In this document: positions 23,268 to 33,192 of the stretch, piece after piece | Position numbering within the stretch: position 1 is the stretch's first letter | How the letters are laid out: each line of letters opens with the position of its first letter | NCBI RefSeq assembly: GCF_000143415.4 | Contig: NW_003314267.1 | Location: forward strand, 3,903,201 to 3,967,200 | Direction of reading: 5' to 3' | Source: Selaginella moellendorffii | Lineage: Eukaryota; Streptophyta; Lycopodiopsida; Selaginellales; Selaginellaceae | DNA length: 64,000 nucleotides | Program-made: the position numbers and the translations under genes | Notes under the pieces: model-generated | What the model was told of the DNA's origin: nothing | The model's input: only the letters and a program-made list of their open reading frames with translations | Database searches by the model: none

Positions 23268-23570
23268 AAACAATTGTGCCAGAGAAGGTATTTGCCTCGA
23301 TAATCTTTACCTCGAGACCCTAGGCTATTGTCCCCGAAGTTCGAATCGTTCACGAGCTTTGGCCGCTTCGTTAACTCGTCGACTTCCACCTTGAGACCAT
23401 CCAGAACGTCGACAGCCTTTTTGATCTCGAGGTTTGCGAGCTCCTGTACGTTTCGTTCGTTCCCTTCTGTAAGATTCCTGATGGCCCATTCCCTGAGATA
23501 AGGATTGTCTTCATCAAGAGCAAGCCTCCGTTCTCTCGAACTCGGTCTTGGACACGGGGCCGAGAGGGAC
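23268..23570 (-). pseudogene. ATXN10 3'-end fragment
   Basis: The reverse complement of this stretch matches the last part of the ataxin-10-like gene (about 26095-26420). Residues such as RPRVQDRVRE, NPYLREW, AIRNLTEGNERNVQEL and VDELTKRPKLVND are recognisable, but a deletion and frameshifts break the frame. It lies next to UGT-B3 in the same convergent arrangement that ATXN10 has with UGT-B4. The inverted duplication therefore once included the ATXN10 3' end. Confidence 0.85.
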
Positions 23571-23589
23571 ACAAGAGGGATACATTCCA

Positions 23590-23740
23590 GGGGAATTTAC
23601 ATCGAAGACGCGCGCAGGGTTAACAGGCTTTTGGCGCCATCCTCGGCAAATGCCGCGATCATGATGTTGCTAGAGAAGACGTTGCGCAGCCGGACTCTAT
23701 CCAACGATCGATCGACTGCCAAGAATACCGGCGATGATCC
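23590..23740. pseudogene. Scrambled PPR-gene fragment
   Basis: About 23605-23620 matches the sense strand of the PPR genes (gacgcgcgcaggg). The segment 23640-23700 matches their antisense strand (gccgcgatcatgatgttgct). The two parts were brought together in opposite orientation. No functional frame remains. Confidence 0.7.
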
Positions 23741-23834
23741 ATGAAAGAAAGTTAAAATTCAAAATCTAAAGCCATTCATTTAGCTGGAAACTGGACGCTG
23801 GAGCAAGAGCATCCACGAAAGCCGCTGGCACTAC

Positions 23835-24480
23835 CATCACCAACGAGGATGCCAAGGGAAGAGCTTGAGGCATTACCTACACTTGGAGCTCTACTAGCAT
23901 TGATGATCATCTCCGGACTGGTCATTGGTGATGTCGAGGGCATTCAAGGTTGGGCCATTCCATAGCAAAAGCAAACCAAAACCAACACAGATCCAGAGAA
24001 ATGCTCGTCTTCCTTTGACGCTACAAATACCATTCTAGATTCTTCAGCTAGAAACTCTCATGGAATTCTCTTCTTTTGTGAGCCGTTTTGCAGGACATAC
24101 ACCACCTCGTAGTTTCCCAAAGAGATCACAAGAGTTTGCTATGGGAGAAAAGGCTAGAAGGGATTCCAAGTAGGTACTTTATGTCATAGTTTATAAGAAC
24201 GCCTGTTCCTCCTTTCTTCTCTAGCATCAATGACCTTTTTGTCAACGTTGAGTTCTCTTCAGGGACCAAAACTTAGCATCCTTTGGTTCACTGTGCGTGA
24301 CTCGAAATCCTTGACGTCCTCGGAGCCGAGTGCTGGAACTGCTATCCGGAAGAACACAAAGGTATGGTAGCGATGAAAACGTTTCCCAGAACTTTTCTCC
24401 TTCACCACTGGCGGGAATGTATGCAGTATGGTAGATAAAGCAACTCGTGTCGTGCCATTCCCAGGCTCTCACCAACATAG
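23835..24480 (+). pseudogene. Remnant of the T-gene / UGT-C module
   Basis: The segment 23845-23965 resembles the T membrane-protein exon (ATGCCAAGGGAAGAGCTTGAG onwards) and 23985-24130 its downstream exon, both heavily diverged. Around 24340-24470 are the T downstream sequence and an antisense UGT-C piece (ggcgggaatgtatgc, cattcccaggctc). These are the same neighbours as in the 35-42 kb modules, so this is an older, degraded copy of that unit. Confidence 0.6.
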
Positions 24481-24869
24481 CAGAATAGTTTCTAGAATAG
24501 TTTTAGAAGGCTGACCAGATTGAGATGAAGGAATCTTTGACACATAGATAACTCCATGTTTTCGTCAATCCGTCCTCCCAGAAATGATCCCATCACTTTG
24601 AACAACAAAAATGTCGCAATTTCCTTTCTCGGCATTTGCATCACAAGATGTGCTCCAAAACACCAAGTCTCTTTTGTGCTTTATCTTTCACAATGTTTTA
24701 GCTTTACTTATGGATCATGCTGCTCGCATATGCAGTGATTATTGCGCTTCATGTTACTGTTGTTTTATCTGCTGATCATCAAAGGAAATTTAAACATAGC
24801 AAGATCCCCATTCCTGACAAATGCCACCAAGAAATTCCCTTCCTCTCTCTTTGTTTTTTTAGGGTTCTT

Positions 24870-26368
24870 ATGGAGGAGGCGGTAGCAGCGTTGCGCGAGA
24901 AGGATGGCGAGGTATCGGCGGCTCTGCGTGCCGTGGTCGATGGCGCGCGATCCGACCACGGCAGGTCCTGCCTGGCGAAGCTCGGCGCCGTCCCCGCCTT
25001 GGTTTCTCGTTCTCGGGTACGTATCGACGACAATCTCCTCCTGCCGCTCCTGCGCGCTCTTCGCAATCTCTGTGCCGGCGAAGCCATGAACCAGGATTCA
25101 TTTCTCGCCGAGCAAGGGATGGATCTGGCAGTAGCACTGGCATCCAGATTCCAGAAGCGCTTATGTTCTCTTCGCGAGGAGGATCTGGAAGAAGAGGATG
25201 GGAAGTTCTGGCTGGATTGCGCAAAGGCGTTGTTCCAGATGCTCGGGAATGTGGCCGGGCGTGGAGAGCAGGCACAGGATTCCATCTGGAAGGCATTCTT
25301 TCCAGAGATTTTGCTCGACTTGGCGTGCGTCTCCACGAAAGAGGTGCTCGAGCCGCTGAGCATGGTGGTCTACACATGCTCTAGAGCGAGCCCCGAGCGC
25401 CGCCTCCAGCTTGCTCGAGGGAAAGGGAGTCGTCTCTTGGCCATCCTTCTCAGGGATTCTCCAAGCTCTGGTACGTGGAATTCTTCTCTACTCGATCGAT
25501 CACTTGTATCGTGCATTGTTCTTGTGTAGAGTGGCTAAGCTTGCTCGTGGAAGCGGTGTGCCTCAAAGACGAACACCTCCCACTGGTGTTTGCAAGCCTC
25601 GGACCTTCTTCTACGTCGGCTTTCTCGTCCGAGCAGGCCATCCTTCTCGGTGTTTTATACTCCGTCTTGGATGAGAACCAGGGGGCTGTCGCTGCCATGC
25701 CATGGAAGTCGATGGAGTTTCTGGCGGACACCATTGAGCAGTCGGCAATGCTCGTGGCTGCCACGTTTATGGACAAAGCGTTGCCTTGGCCTACAGGGTT
25801 TCCAATCGCCGACGTCCTCGGATTCAGTCTGTTGCTCACGAGACTCGCCACTACACATGACGACGTCCAGCTCGACGAAGCCAGAGTTGGTCCTTTGGTT
25901 GGATTGCTGCTGGAGATGTTACGGGCGCTTGGACCTCCAGAGATGGTGAGGAAAGCTGCCGGAAGTGCATCAACGTCTCCACCGTGCGAAGAAGAGCAGG
26001 CTGCTACAATGCCAACACGGCTTCCAGTGCACAACGTCTACAAAGGCTACCGACGTGACATAGTGTCCGTGATCGCAAACATGTCGTTTCATCGGCCCCG
26101 TGTCCAAGACCGAGTTCGAGAGGACGGAGGCTTGCTCTTAGTTCTCCAGCAGTGCGTGGTTGATGAAGACAATCCTTATCTCAGGGAATGGGGTCTATGG
26201 GCCATCAGGAATCTTACAGAAGGGAACGAACGAAACGTACAGGAGCTCGCAAACCTCGAGATCAAAAAGGCTGTCAACGTTCTGGATGGTCTCAAGGTGG
26301 AAGTCGACGAGTTAACGAAGCGGCCAAAGCTCGTGAACGATTCGACCTCCGGGGACAATAGACCATAG
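24870..26368 (+). CDS. ATXN10: Ataxin-10-like armadillo-repeat protein
   Basis: Exons 24870-25470 and 25530-26368 with a 59-bp GT-AG phase-1 intron encode 479 residues, the usual size for plant and animal ataxin-10 proteins. The C-terminal Atx10 domain is clear: DIVSVIANMSF, VQDRVREDGGLLLVLQQC, then DEDNPYLREWGLWAIRNL and EGNERN (about residues 375-440). The rest is Leu-rich and helical, as expected of ARM repeats. Ataxin-10 is a cytoplasmic scaffold-like protein linked to cytokinesis and neuronal survival in animals; its plant role is poorly defined. The start at 24870 follows a pyrimidine-rich leader; an upstream in-frame ATG (24717) would add residues with no family resemblance. It is the source of the exon-1 fragments at 31.7, 36.0, 41.8 and 43.8 kb. 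Confidence 0.92.
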
Positions 26369-26731
26369 CTACGAGGTAAAGATTATCGAGGCAAGTACCT
26401 TCTCTCGCACAATTGTTTTCAAGTTCTCCATCATTCTAGTCCTTATCGTGGATTCTTCTCTCAATCCACTCTTTGTGCGTTTCGATCGACTGCGAGATTG
26501 CTGCGAGCGAGCGAGCGGGCATGGAGATCGAGAGCTGTCCTCCATTCCATTGCAGTAGTCCATCCCCATCCAAACGGGATCTGTAGCAAGAGCAGTAAGA
26601 ATTTCATCAGTATCAAAGAGCAGTTCAAGCTGTAGGAGAATAGTGAGGTAACGACTACGTACCACAGAAAAAATAACCCTTGCAGCAGACACTGAAGGAT
26701 GGATAAGCAATCGATCCCATGCTCACCACAG
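26369..26731. other. ATXN10 3' flank
   Basis: No gene is seen. The first 60 bases are duplicated, inverted, at 23268-23330. The rest is unique in the window and lies between the convergent ATXN10 and UGT-B4 genes. Confidence 0.5.
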
Positions 26732-26775
26732 TTGTCTCTTTGATCAAGTATGAATCCAGATGGTATTGCAGGCCC

Positions 26776-28184
26776 CTATTGAGACGCGGCTATGATCACA
26801 TCCTTGAGCTGTCGAAGATTTCTCTCCAGGCAAGTACCTGCCCTCACGATCTTTTTAAGTTCTTGAGCTCTGCTCCTCATCCTCCTCCCTTCCTCGCCGT
26901 TCATCACAGCATCTATAACGTTTCCCAAGTCTTCGCTTCTCACATCGTCTTTGGGTCCATGAGCCACCATTATCCCAATTCTCCACTTCTTCACTATCGT
27001 GAGAGCATTCAAGTTCTGATCGTTACCGCAGGGCCAGCAAAGCATTGGTACTCCACAGCACAGGGCTTCTAGAGCTGAGTTCCATCCACCGTGCATTAAG
27101 AAGGCTCCAACCGCGGAGTGGCGCAAGACGTTTACTTGTGGAGCCCATTCCACCACCAGGCAGGCTTGCGCCCCAACTATCTCTTGCAAGCTTTCATAAA
27201 AGTTCTCAGGTACGTCTTTTGCAAAGTTCCTCCTGATCGCCCACAAGACTGGCTGACGAGTGGCTTTTACAGCTCTTGCAATCTTCTCCACTTGGTCGGC
27301 TGGCAGAGTAACAACACTGCCAAAAGCGATATAGAGAACCGAGCGGTAAGCTTGTTTGTCTAGCCAGATCATGCTAGTGTCATTTGGAGAACTGAGAGTG
27401 ATCGGGTGCTGTTCTTGCAGAAGCTCCGCAGGTACCAGAGGTCCGACTGGTAAATAACTGGAGAATAGCAACCTCCGTCCATTCACAACTTCCTGATCCA
27501 ACTCCTCAATCGTGTTGACGACAATGCAAACCGCATCCTTTGTTCGTCTGGCTGCAACTCCCACAGTGGTCACAATGGGTCCCCCGTGCTGGAAGGCAAG
27601 AGGGAGCAACTCTCTTGTAAAAGGCTCGAGACCAGGGATGAAGTCGATCAAAGCGTCCGGATTTGGATCGGCTGAGACAACAACACATATTCGTCGATCG
27701 GTATGAAGCAATTGTAAAGTTTCTTCTTCTTCTCACCATTGGCAGGAACATGGCCAGGAATGAAACCCCTGGAGACAAGCTCTGGAATATGGTAGCACAT
27801 CGCTTCGATGACTGAGTCACTGGGAATGAAGGCAACTCGTGGAATCCCCAGGCTGTCGGCCACGTCCTGTGACCAGCCTAAGAACATATCAGCGATAAGG
27901 CACTTTACTGGTGGACGGAGGGCCTCTAGAACCGGTCTCACGTCCTCTTGCAACGCGGGATCCATGAGCAAAAGCTTGTCCGAGGCTGGGGTTGGCACCA
28001 CTTGGAAGTGAAGATCATCGTGCCGAAGGCTCGACTCCAGCTTGGGGCATAGATTGCTGGGATAGACGAAGCTTACCTGGAATCCTAGCGGGACGAGGCG
28101 GCGACAGAGCTCGAGCATGGGATTGATGTGGCCGGAGCCGGTGGTTGGGAGCACCGCTACGTGAAGGCGCTGCTCGTCCGCCAT
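26776..28184 (-). CDS. UGT-B4: family-1 UDP-glycosyltransferase (inverted copy)
   Basis: On the minus strand, exon 1 is 28184-27737 and exon 2 is 27671-26776, with the same 65-bp intron as UGT-B3. The product is 447 residues with the MADEQRLHVAVLP start, conserved N-terminal His and the WAPQVNVLRHSAVG PSPG box with HGGWNS. Differences from UGT-B3 are few (for example PTPASDKLLL for PSPASDKPLL) and none lie in exon 2. It is convergent with ATXN10. The flank just upstream (28190-28230) keeps the AT-rich sequence also found before UGT-B1. Confidence 0.92.
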
Positions 28185-28394
28185 AAGAGGATAGCTCTTC
28201 CAGAATATATTCCAGTATATGTTCTTTTTAGGACATTAAATAATTCTAGATGAGATGTTTAGAAATTTGGGCTTCTATTATTTTCCAATGTCACGAGGAA
28301 GAAATCCTTCCGATCACGAATGCAACATGGCATTCTTGGAAAGCCCCGAAGAAGCATTTTCAAGTTGAAGATTTTAAAAACTAATTTCCGTAGC

Positions 28395-29317
28395 TCACAT
28401 TTTGCGCATCTCCTGCACTTGAGGTGGCTGCTCGTACACCGCCCTCGCAAACTCGTACCCTGAAAAATCACCATCTTCAGAAATCAGGAAACAAAGATCA
28501 CCAAGGCCCCAGAAATCATACCCAGAGCCGGGTTGATGTTGCGGTTCCTGAGCTCCCTGTAAGCCTGGGCAATGGAGCAGCAGTTGCACCAGCAGTCGGT
28601 GCAGATGTCGTTGCAGGGCTCCTCGGGGAGTCCGTACTTGTGGCGCAGCTTTGCACGGTACAGGCAGCTGTAGAGGCAGCCACAGCCGGTGAACCACTGC
28701 ACGATGCAAAAGATGGCGGCTCCGGTGAAGACAGCTATCACATACAACATTGGATCACAAATCCAAGCAGAAAAGGAAAGAATCGTGAGCGGAACATCAA
28801 AAAAACTCAAAGTTGAATACTCACAGGTCATGCCTTGATCCAGAATGTTGGCCATGCGCCCAACAAGAACGCAGGGGCAGCACCACGCACACCAGCCTGT
28901 GGTTACACCAGATGGAGAGGATTGATCAAATAAATCTTAAGAAACGTCGGACGGATATCTCATCTATCTGGAAGTTTGCTACAAACCAGATCTAGGATCA
29001 AAGAACAGAAAGCAATTTTAAAGAGATCACTCAGTCAATCATCCAAGCTGCATCCAAGCTGCACAAAAAGAGCTCTTTTTCTCGAAAGAAAAAACCTTAC
29101 AAGAGGGGCAGTCCTCGGTGCATCCACAGAGGCCCGTTGTCCAGAGGCCAGAATTCGGGGGTGCCAAGGTTGCCACTCCGGGTCCATAGTAACTACCAGG
29201 CGGAGGCTGGGGATAAGCAGCAGGAGGGGCAACGGGATGGCCTTCGCTGGTGAATCCTTGCTGCTGCCCTTGATGCTGTTGCGTTGGATGGCCTTGTGGG
29301 GTGTAAGTGTAGGCCAT
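28395..29317 (-). CDS. PLAC8-P4: full-length Cys-rich PLAC8-domain protein (inverted copy)
   Basis: Minus-strand exons 29317-29101, 28896-28825, 28734-28522 and 28459-28395 give 188 residues, like P3. The CCPCVLVG motif, the IVQWFT-containing hydrophobic segment and the terminal YEQPPQVQEM are all present. Exon 2 has Trp where the other copies have Leu (WCAWCCPC). The third acceptor context is gtgatag instead of gttgtag. It pairs with UGT-B4 as P3 does with UGT-B3. Confidence 0.88.
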
Positions 29318-29399
29318 GGTGGTGTTGCTCTTGATCAGGAGCGACCGATCTTAACATTCGAGGGTTTTTTTGCAAGGGCGACATTTTCAAAGCAAGGAC

Positions 29400-29434
29400 G
29401 CCGCACGCCGCACGTCGCACGTCGCACGTCGCGT
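29400..29434. repeat. Short GC-rich tandem repeat
   Basis: A run of 7-8 bp units (cgcacgt/cgcacgc with a spacer c) repeats about five times near the outer border of the inverted repeat. Confidence 0.8.
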
Positions 29435-30060
29435 TTGCTCTTAGGAACTTGCCTCTAGCCCGCGAGACCATAACTTCGTGGTTGCATAATATGCTTCTCA
29501 GGCCTCATTGCTCTTGCCGGGGACAATACCTCCTTACAAGCTGGGATCTTTGGCTATGCACACCATCTAGTGTTGTTAATGGTGTCGTTTACAAGCTTGT
29601 CCTTCTCTTTCACTGATCCTGAGCCAACCCTCGAGGTCTTCTACATCCCAGCATCGATCCCAAGACTGCCTTTGGGTTGACTCGTAAACTTGGTAGCTAT
29701 TGGACAAACGTGAAAGAAAACTTGAGGAAAAGACAGTGTCCAAAATAGCTGTTTTGTGATCTGATCTTGTGAACGATGGAACTAATTGCGACTGTTCCAC
29801 GTGTCACCAGCCCGACATCTCGACCTGGAACCTGCGAAAGACTGCTAAGGCACGGCTGTCAAACTCACTCTTAGATACTCACAGGGCCACTGGATTTCCC
29901 CAGCTGGCCGCAAGAACCACAAGAAACCACATGGCCACCATCAATTGATACCATTTGTAAACTTTTCACATCTTGGCTGCTTGTAGCAAAAAACGCTTTA
30001 AGGGTAAACAAAAACTTTGTCACGTATTCAGAACAAATGTCACAAAAAACTAAGAAGACA
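29435..30060. other. Fragmented PLAC8-upstream block and LTR-like piece
   Basis: The part 29460-29720 repeats, in direct orientation, the block found at 6700-7010. The part 29850-29940 matches the LTR-like fragment of 5740-5940 in reverse. No gene is supported. Confidence 0.5.
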
Positions 30061-30230
30061 AGAGGAAGTAGTCTCCTCGGGAAAGGCTCAAGGCCGGGAA
30101 TGAAGTCGATCAAAGTTTGATGGTCAGGGTTGCATGAAAGAGAGGAAAGAACGCACAGAGGTATGCCTCCTTTCTTTTCAAACTTTTGTTCTTACCACTG
30201 CGGGAGCTCTGGGATATCATTTGGCGGGCT
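30060..30230 (-). pseudogene. UGT-C fragment at the intron border
   Basis: The reverse complement matches UGT-C around the end of exon 1, the intron and the first codons of exon 2 (NPDHQTLIDF region, about 48150-48300). It is a short relic joined to the IGPS-like fragment, the same neighbours as at 42.2-42.6 kb. Confidence 0.7.
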
Positions 30231-30236
30231 TGGAGA

Positions 30237-30378
30237 GAATGGCGATCCCGGCGTGGGCGTCGGTGTCCCCGGGCTTTGTTTTGGAGAGAATGGCGATCCC
30301 GGCGTGGGCGTCGGTGTCCCCGGGCTTTGTTTTGGAGAGAATGGCGATCCCGGCGTGGGCGTCGGTGTCCCCGGAGGA
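30237..30378 (+). repeat. 51-bp tandem repeat, about 2.6 copies
   Basis: The unit beginning ggcgatcccggcgtgggcgt occurs at 30241, 30292 and 30343, a period of exactly 51 bp. It keeps the reading frame and encodes repeated 17-residue units around MAIPAWASVSP. Confidence 0.95.
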
Positions 30379-31250
30379 GCAGCAGCACCATCGGCGCCTC
30401 ACCTTGCTGCTGCGCAGCAAGCAGAGGGTCCTGAAGGCGCCCCTGGCCGCCATGGATGAGCAGGAGCGGCAGCTTCAGTCGCGGCTGGAGGGACTCCAGA
30501 GAATGCCGCCACCCCAGCACCGGCTGCTGCAGAAGATCGTCCGCACGGCAATCGTGGCCGAGGTCGCGCGGGCCTCTCCGGCGGAGAAGCCAGAGGGCGT
30601 TCGGCAAAGGAGCCACGACTATGTTAAAATGGGTATGGTTTTTTCCTTCGCTCTTTCTCTTTGCGATGTAGTGTTTGAGCTGACGCTATCTCGGTTTGCA
30701 CTGACGAAGAAGTGTCGCCAGATGGAGTTTGGATCTAGAAGCTGTTTCTAAAGGTAACGATTCTTCTTTCTTTCTTATCATGTTCTGACATTGGCAAAAT
30801 TTCCTTGAAGTAATTCCTCGGATGTGCAGCGGTGGAGCCGCCAATTCTTCACAAAGATTGGATCATTCATCCGATACAGGTAGCCAATCCACAATTGTGT
30901 ATCGAACACAAAGCTTTGTGTTGCGTAGATAATCGACACTCGGGATCCGGTACTGCTGCTCTTAGGGCCGTCTACTCAGTTCTTTCCAAAGGAACATGTG
31001 TTTCCGCAAGCTCTGTGAAAGCAATCAATCAAACTCTTCGATTTGCAGGAATGCCATCCTTTCTATGCAACATATAGTGACAGCCGGACTTAAACCAGTT
31101 GTGGAGGTGAGCTTTGGGATTCTTTCTCTGAAACCAAATTAAATCTAGGTTCGTCAATCCCAAGGAGTTCAAAGAACTCTCCACTCTCGACAGTCTTCAG
31201 TTTCAACATTTTAGGTGGAGTTGCAGTATGTTGATTGTCGTAAATTTCAC
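30239..31250 (+). pseudogene. IGPS-like gene fragment with expanded N-terminal repeat
   Basis: Matches exons 1-6 of the intact IGPS-like gene at 48822. MAIPAW, DEQERQLQSRL, IVAEVARASP, then exon 2-like (30672-30752) and exon 3-like (30835-30882) pieces are present, followed by degraded exons 4-6 to about 31230. The N-terminal 17 codons are repeated 2.6 times. Exon 2 has a changed 5' part (gtttgagctgacgctatctc) and no valid acceptor, and exon 5 carries an in-frame TAA. The C-terminal third is missing, replaced by a PPDK fragment. Confidence 0.8.
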
Positions 31251-31266
31251 TCTTTTCCTCAGTAAC

Positions 31267-31270
31267 AAAC

Positions 31271-31302
<32 letters not shown>

Positions 31303-31303
31303 C
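31267..31303. repeat. (CTGT)n/(CT)n microsatellite
   Basis: A ctgtctgt run followed by ctctctct lies at the junction between the IGPS-like and PPDK fragments. The related copy near 43210-43230 has a shorter CT/C run. Confidence 0.85.
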
Positions 31304-31520
31304 ATTCCTTGCTTTTTTGCCTCGCTCGGTCGCAATGCTGACAAGCTGGCCGACTCCTCTCTGGTCGAGAACCTGAGATCAGTCTCATGAAACTAGAATG
31401 GATATGTAAAATGCCTTGCATAGACAGACACGTTGTCCTGGCGATATGTAAACGTCATTTGCGTCAAGTAGTTGGTCCCGAAAGAGAAGAACTCCGCGAT
31501 CTATCAAAGAATCCTCAAGA
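31300..31520 (-). pseudogene. PPDK exon 18/17 fragment
   Basis: The reverse complement matches PPDK exon 18 ([17 protein letters not shown] region, 50466-50543) and part of exon 17 (50603-50740), with indels. It follows the IGPS-like fragment in the same relative order as the intact IGPS-like/PPDK neighbours at 48.8-50.7 kb. Confidence 0.75.
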
Positions 31521-31689
31521 AAGATTACGTGTGGAATACAGACTCCTAAGAACTCTTTTTATAGGGATGTCAATTTGCACGAAGAACTTTGACTTGGTCA
31601 GCGGTTTATAAGGTGATGAGCTTTTCCAGAAAAGAAGAACGATGAAAAGACTGACACAAGGTACTAGTATTGTATGGAAACCTGTGCCT

Positions 31690-31985
31690 GCTCTCCACGC
31701 AATCCAGCCACTACTGCATAAGCGCTTCTGAGTGCTACTGCTCGGCAAGGAACGAATCCTGGTTCATCGCAGAAATTGCGAACAGCGCGCAGGAACTCGA
31801 TACGTACCCGAGAACGCGAAAACAAGGCGACGGCGCCGAGCCTTGCCAGGGAGGACCTTCCGTGGCCGGATCGAGCGCCATCACCCAAGGCACGCAGGGC
31901 CGCCATCCTCTTGGCGCAACACGCCTTCTATGGAATCGTACAAGTCGTGTTAAACACCAGTCGCTCGATCTCTTCTGATATATTG
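31690..31985 (-). pseudogene. ATXN10 exon-1 fragment
   Basis: The minus strand encodes ALGDGARSGHGRSSLARLGA, close to the AVVDGARSDHGRSCLAKLGA of intact ATXN10, then a LRAVRNFC-like piece. It is broken by indels and lacks the rest of the gene. The same fragment recurs at 35.9-36.15, 41.75-42.13 and 43.6-43.92 kb, always next to a T gene. Confidence 0.8.
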
Positions 31986-32201
31986 CATCAGTGGTAAGGA
32001 GAAGGAAAGATCTTGGAAACGTTTTCATTGCTTCATACCTTTGTGTTCTTCGCTTTCATATCGGCGTTGAGCCTTTTTGATTTGGAGTAGCACCGAGGAG
32101 CTAAGGCCTCCTTTGGTCCTGGAAGAGAAGACTCGATGAGAAGCAAAAGCTCAGACAAACTGTGACACAAAGGTACCTGCTTGGAGTTCCTTTCTCAGTC
32201 G

Positions 32202-32806
32202 TCAAACTATTGGAATTATATATCCTGCAAAACAGCTTGCCAAAGAACAACCGTTTTCACAGAATGGAGCTAGAATTGAACGGTTGATGAACGGTTGATT
32301 TGCAGCAGATCTCTGAGCTTCACGAGAATTTCTAGTTGACGAACCTAGAATGGTACCTACAGTTCGCAGTGTCAAAGTAGCAACATGAGCACTGCTCGGG
32401 ATTTGGACGACGGTTCCTGCGTTGCTTTGGGGACTCGTTTCTTCGATTTTTCTCTGTAGAAGTTTCTCTAGAAATGTGAAGTAAAACTGAAGAGAGTACC
32501 TGCAAAGCCGAGGGCTTTGACATGGAATGGCCCAACCTTGAACTCCCTCCACATCCAGCACGTCATCACCAAAGCAATGGCCATCATACCCATCCCACCA
32601 AAGACTACTCCAGAGATGACCATCAAAGCCAGTAGAGCGCCAAGAACATGCAGCGGCTCAAGCTCTTCCCTTGGCATCTCCCTCGATGGCTGCTTCGATC
32701 GAGCCTCCAGCTTTGGCAATCTAAAAGCCCTAGGTAGTATAAATGAACCGCTTAGATTTGAATTTGTACCTTTGGTGGCGGCGTTCCTTTCTCCGCTTGT
32801 TGTCAA
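32202..32806 (-). pseudogene. T1: membrane-protein gene copy, probably broken
   Basis: Minus-strand copy of the T gene (see T2). The hydrophobic core LLALMVISGVVFGGMGMMAIAL and the REFKVGPFHVKALGFA end of exon A are kept. The presumed intron is 1 bp longer than in T2/T3, while exon B keeps its frame, which supports the intron. Sequence before the core is altered: the upstream RRKELQRRKYQARK-coding stretch is deleted, and the ATG before PKLEAR reads ATTG. It is head-to-head with PPR-1. Confidence 0.6.
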
Positions 32807-33192
32807 ACAAATGCCGCTTCCACCCTGGGAATCAAGGCTCTGGAAAGAACCGAGATTAAAAAGTAGAATTTACAGCTTCGTTCGTGTTCCGGAGATTATG
32901 ATCGAAATTTCGCAAAAAATGTCCAAGAATCCTCGAGAATCTGAAGAAAGAAAAAAAATTATCAGGAAATCATCAAGGAAGAAACCCTTCGTCGCCATCA
33001 TCATCATCACATTCCACCATCGCTCACACTCTCTCGTCTCTATTGTGCTCTATAGTTGCTGCTCTCTCTCTCGCATCGCTCACTCTCTCGTCTCTATCGC
33101 GCGCTCCATAATCGCCGCTCTCTCTTTGCCAACCTAAGAGGGGCGAGACGTTGCTTGAATGTAGCATACTTACGTATATTCTAGTATGTGGC

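Larger units (their letters stand above)
26732..29317. repeat. Right arm of the large inverted repeat (UGT-B4 + P4)
   Basis: Reverse complement of 20525-23231. The outer border lies close to 29320-29350, where similarity to the left arm upstream block stops and directly oriented PLAC8-upstream sequence appears from 29460. Confidence 0.93.

Noticed and set aside
29400-29434. CRISPR-like short repeats
   Set aside because: Units are contiguous 7-8 bp tandem repeats with no spacers, in a plant nuclear context.
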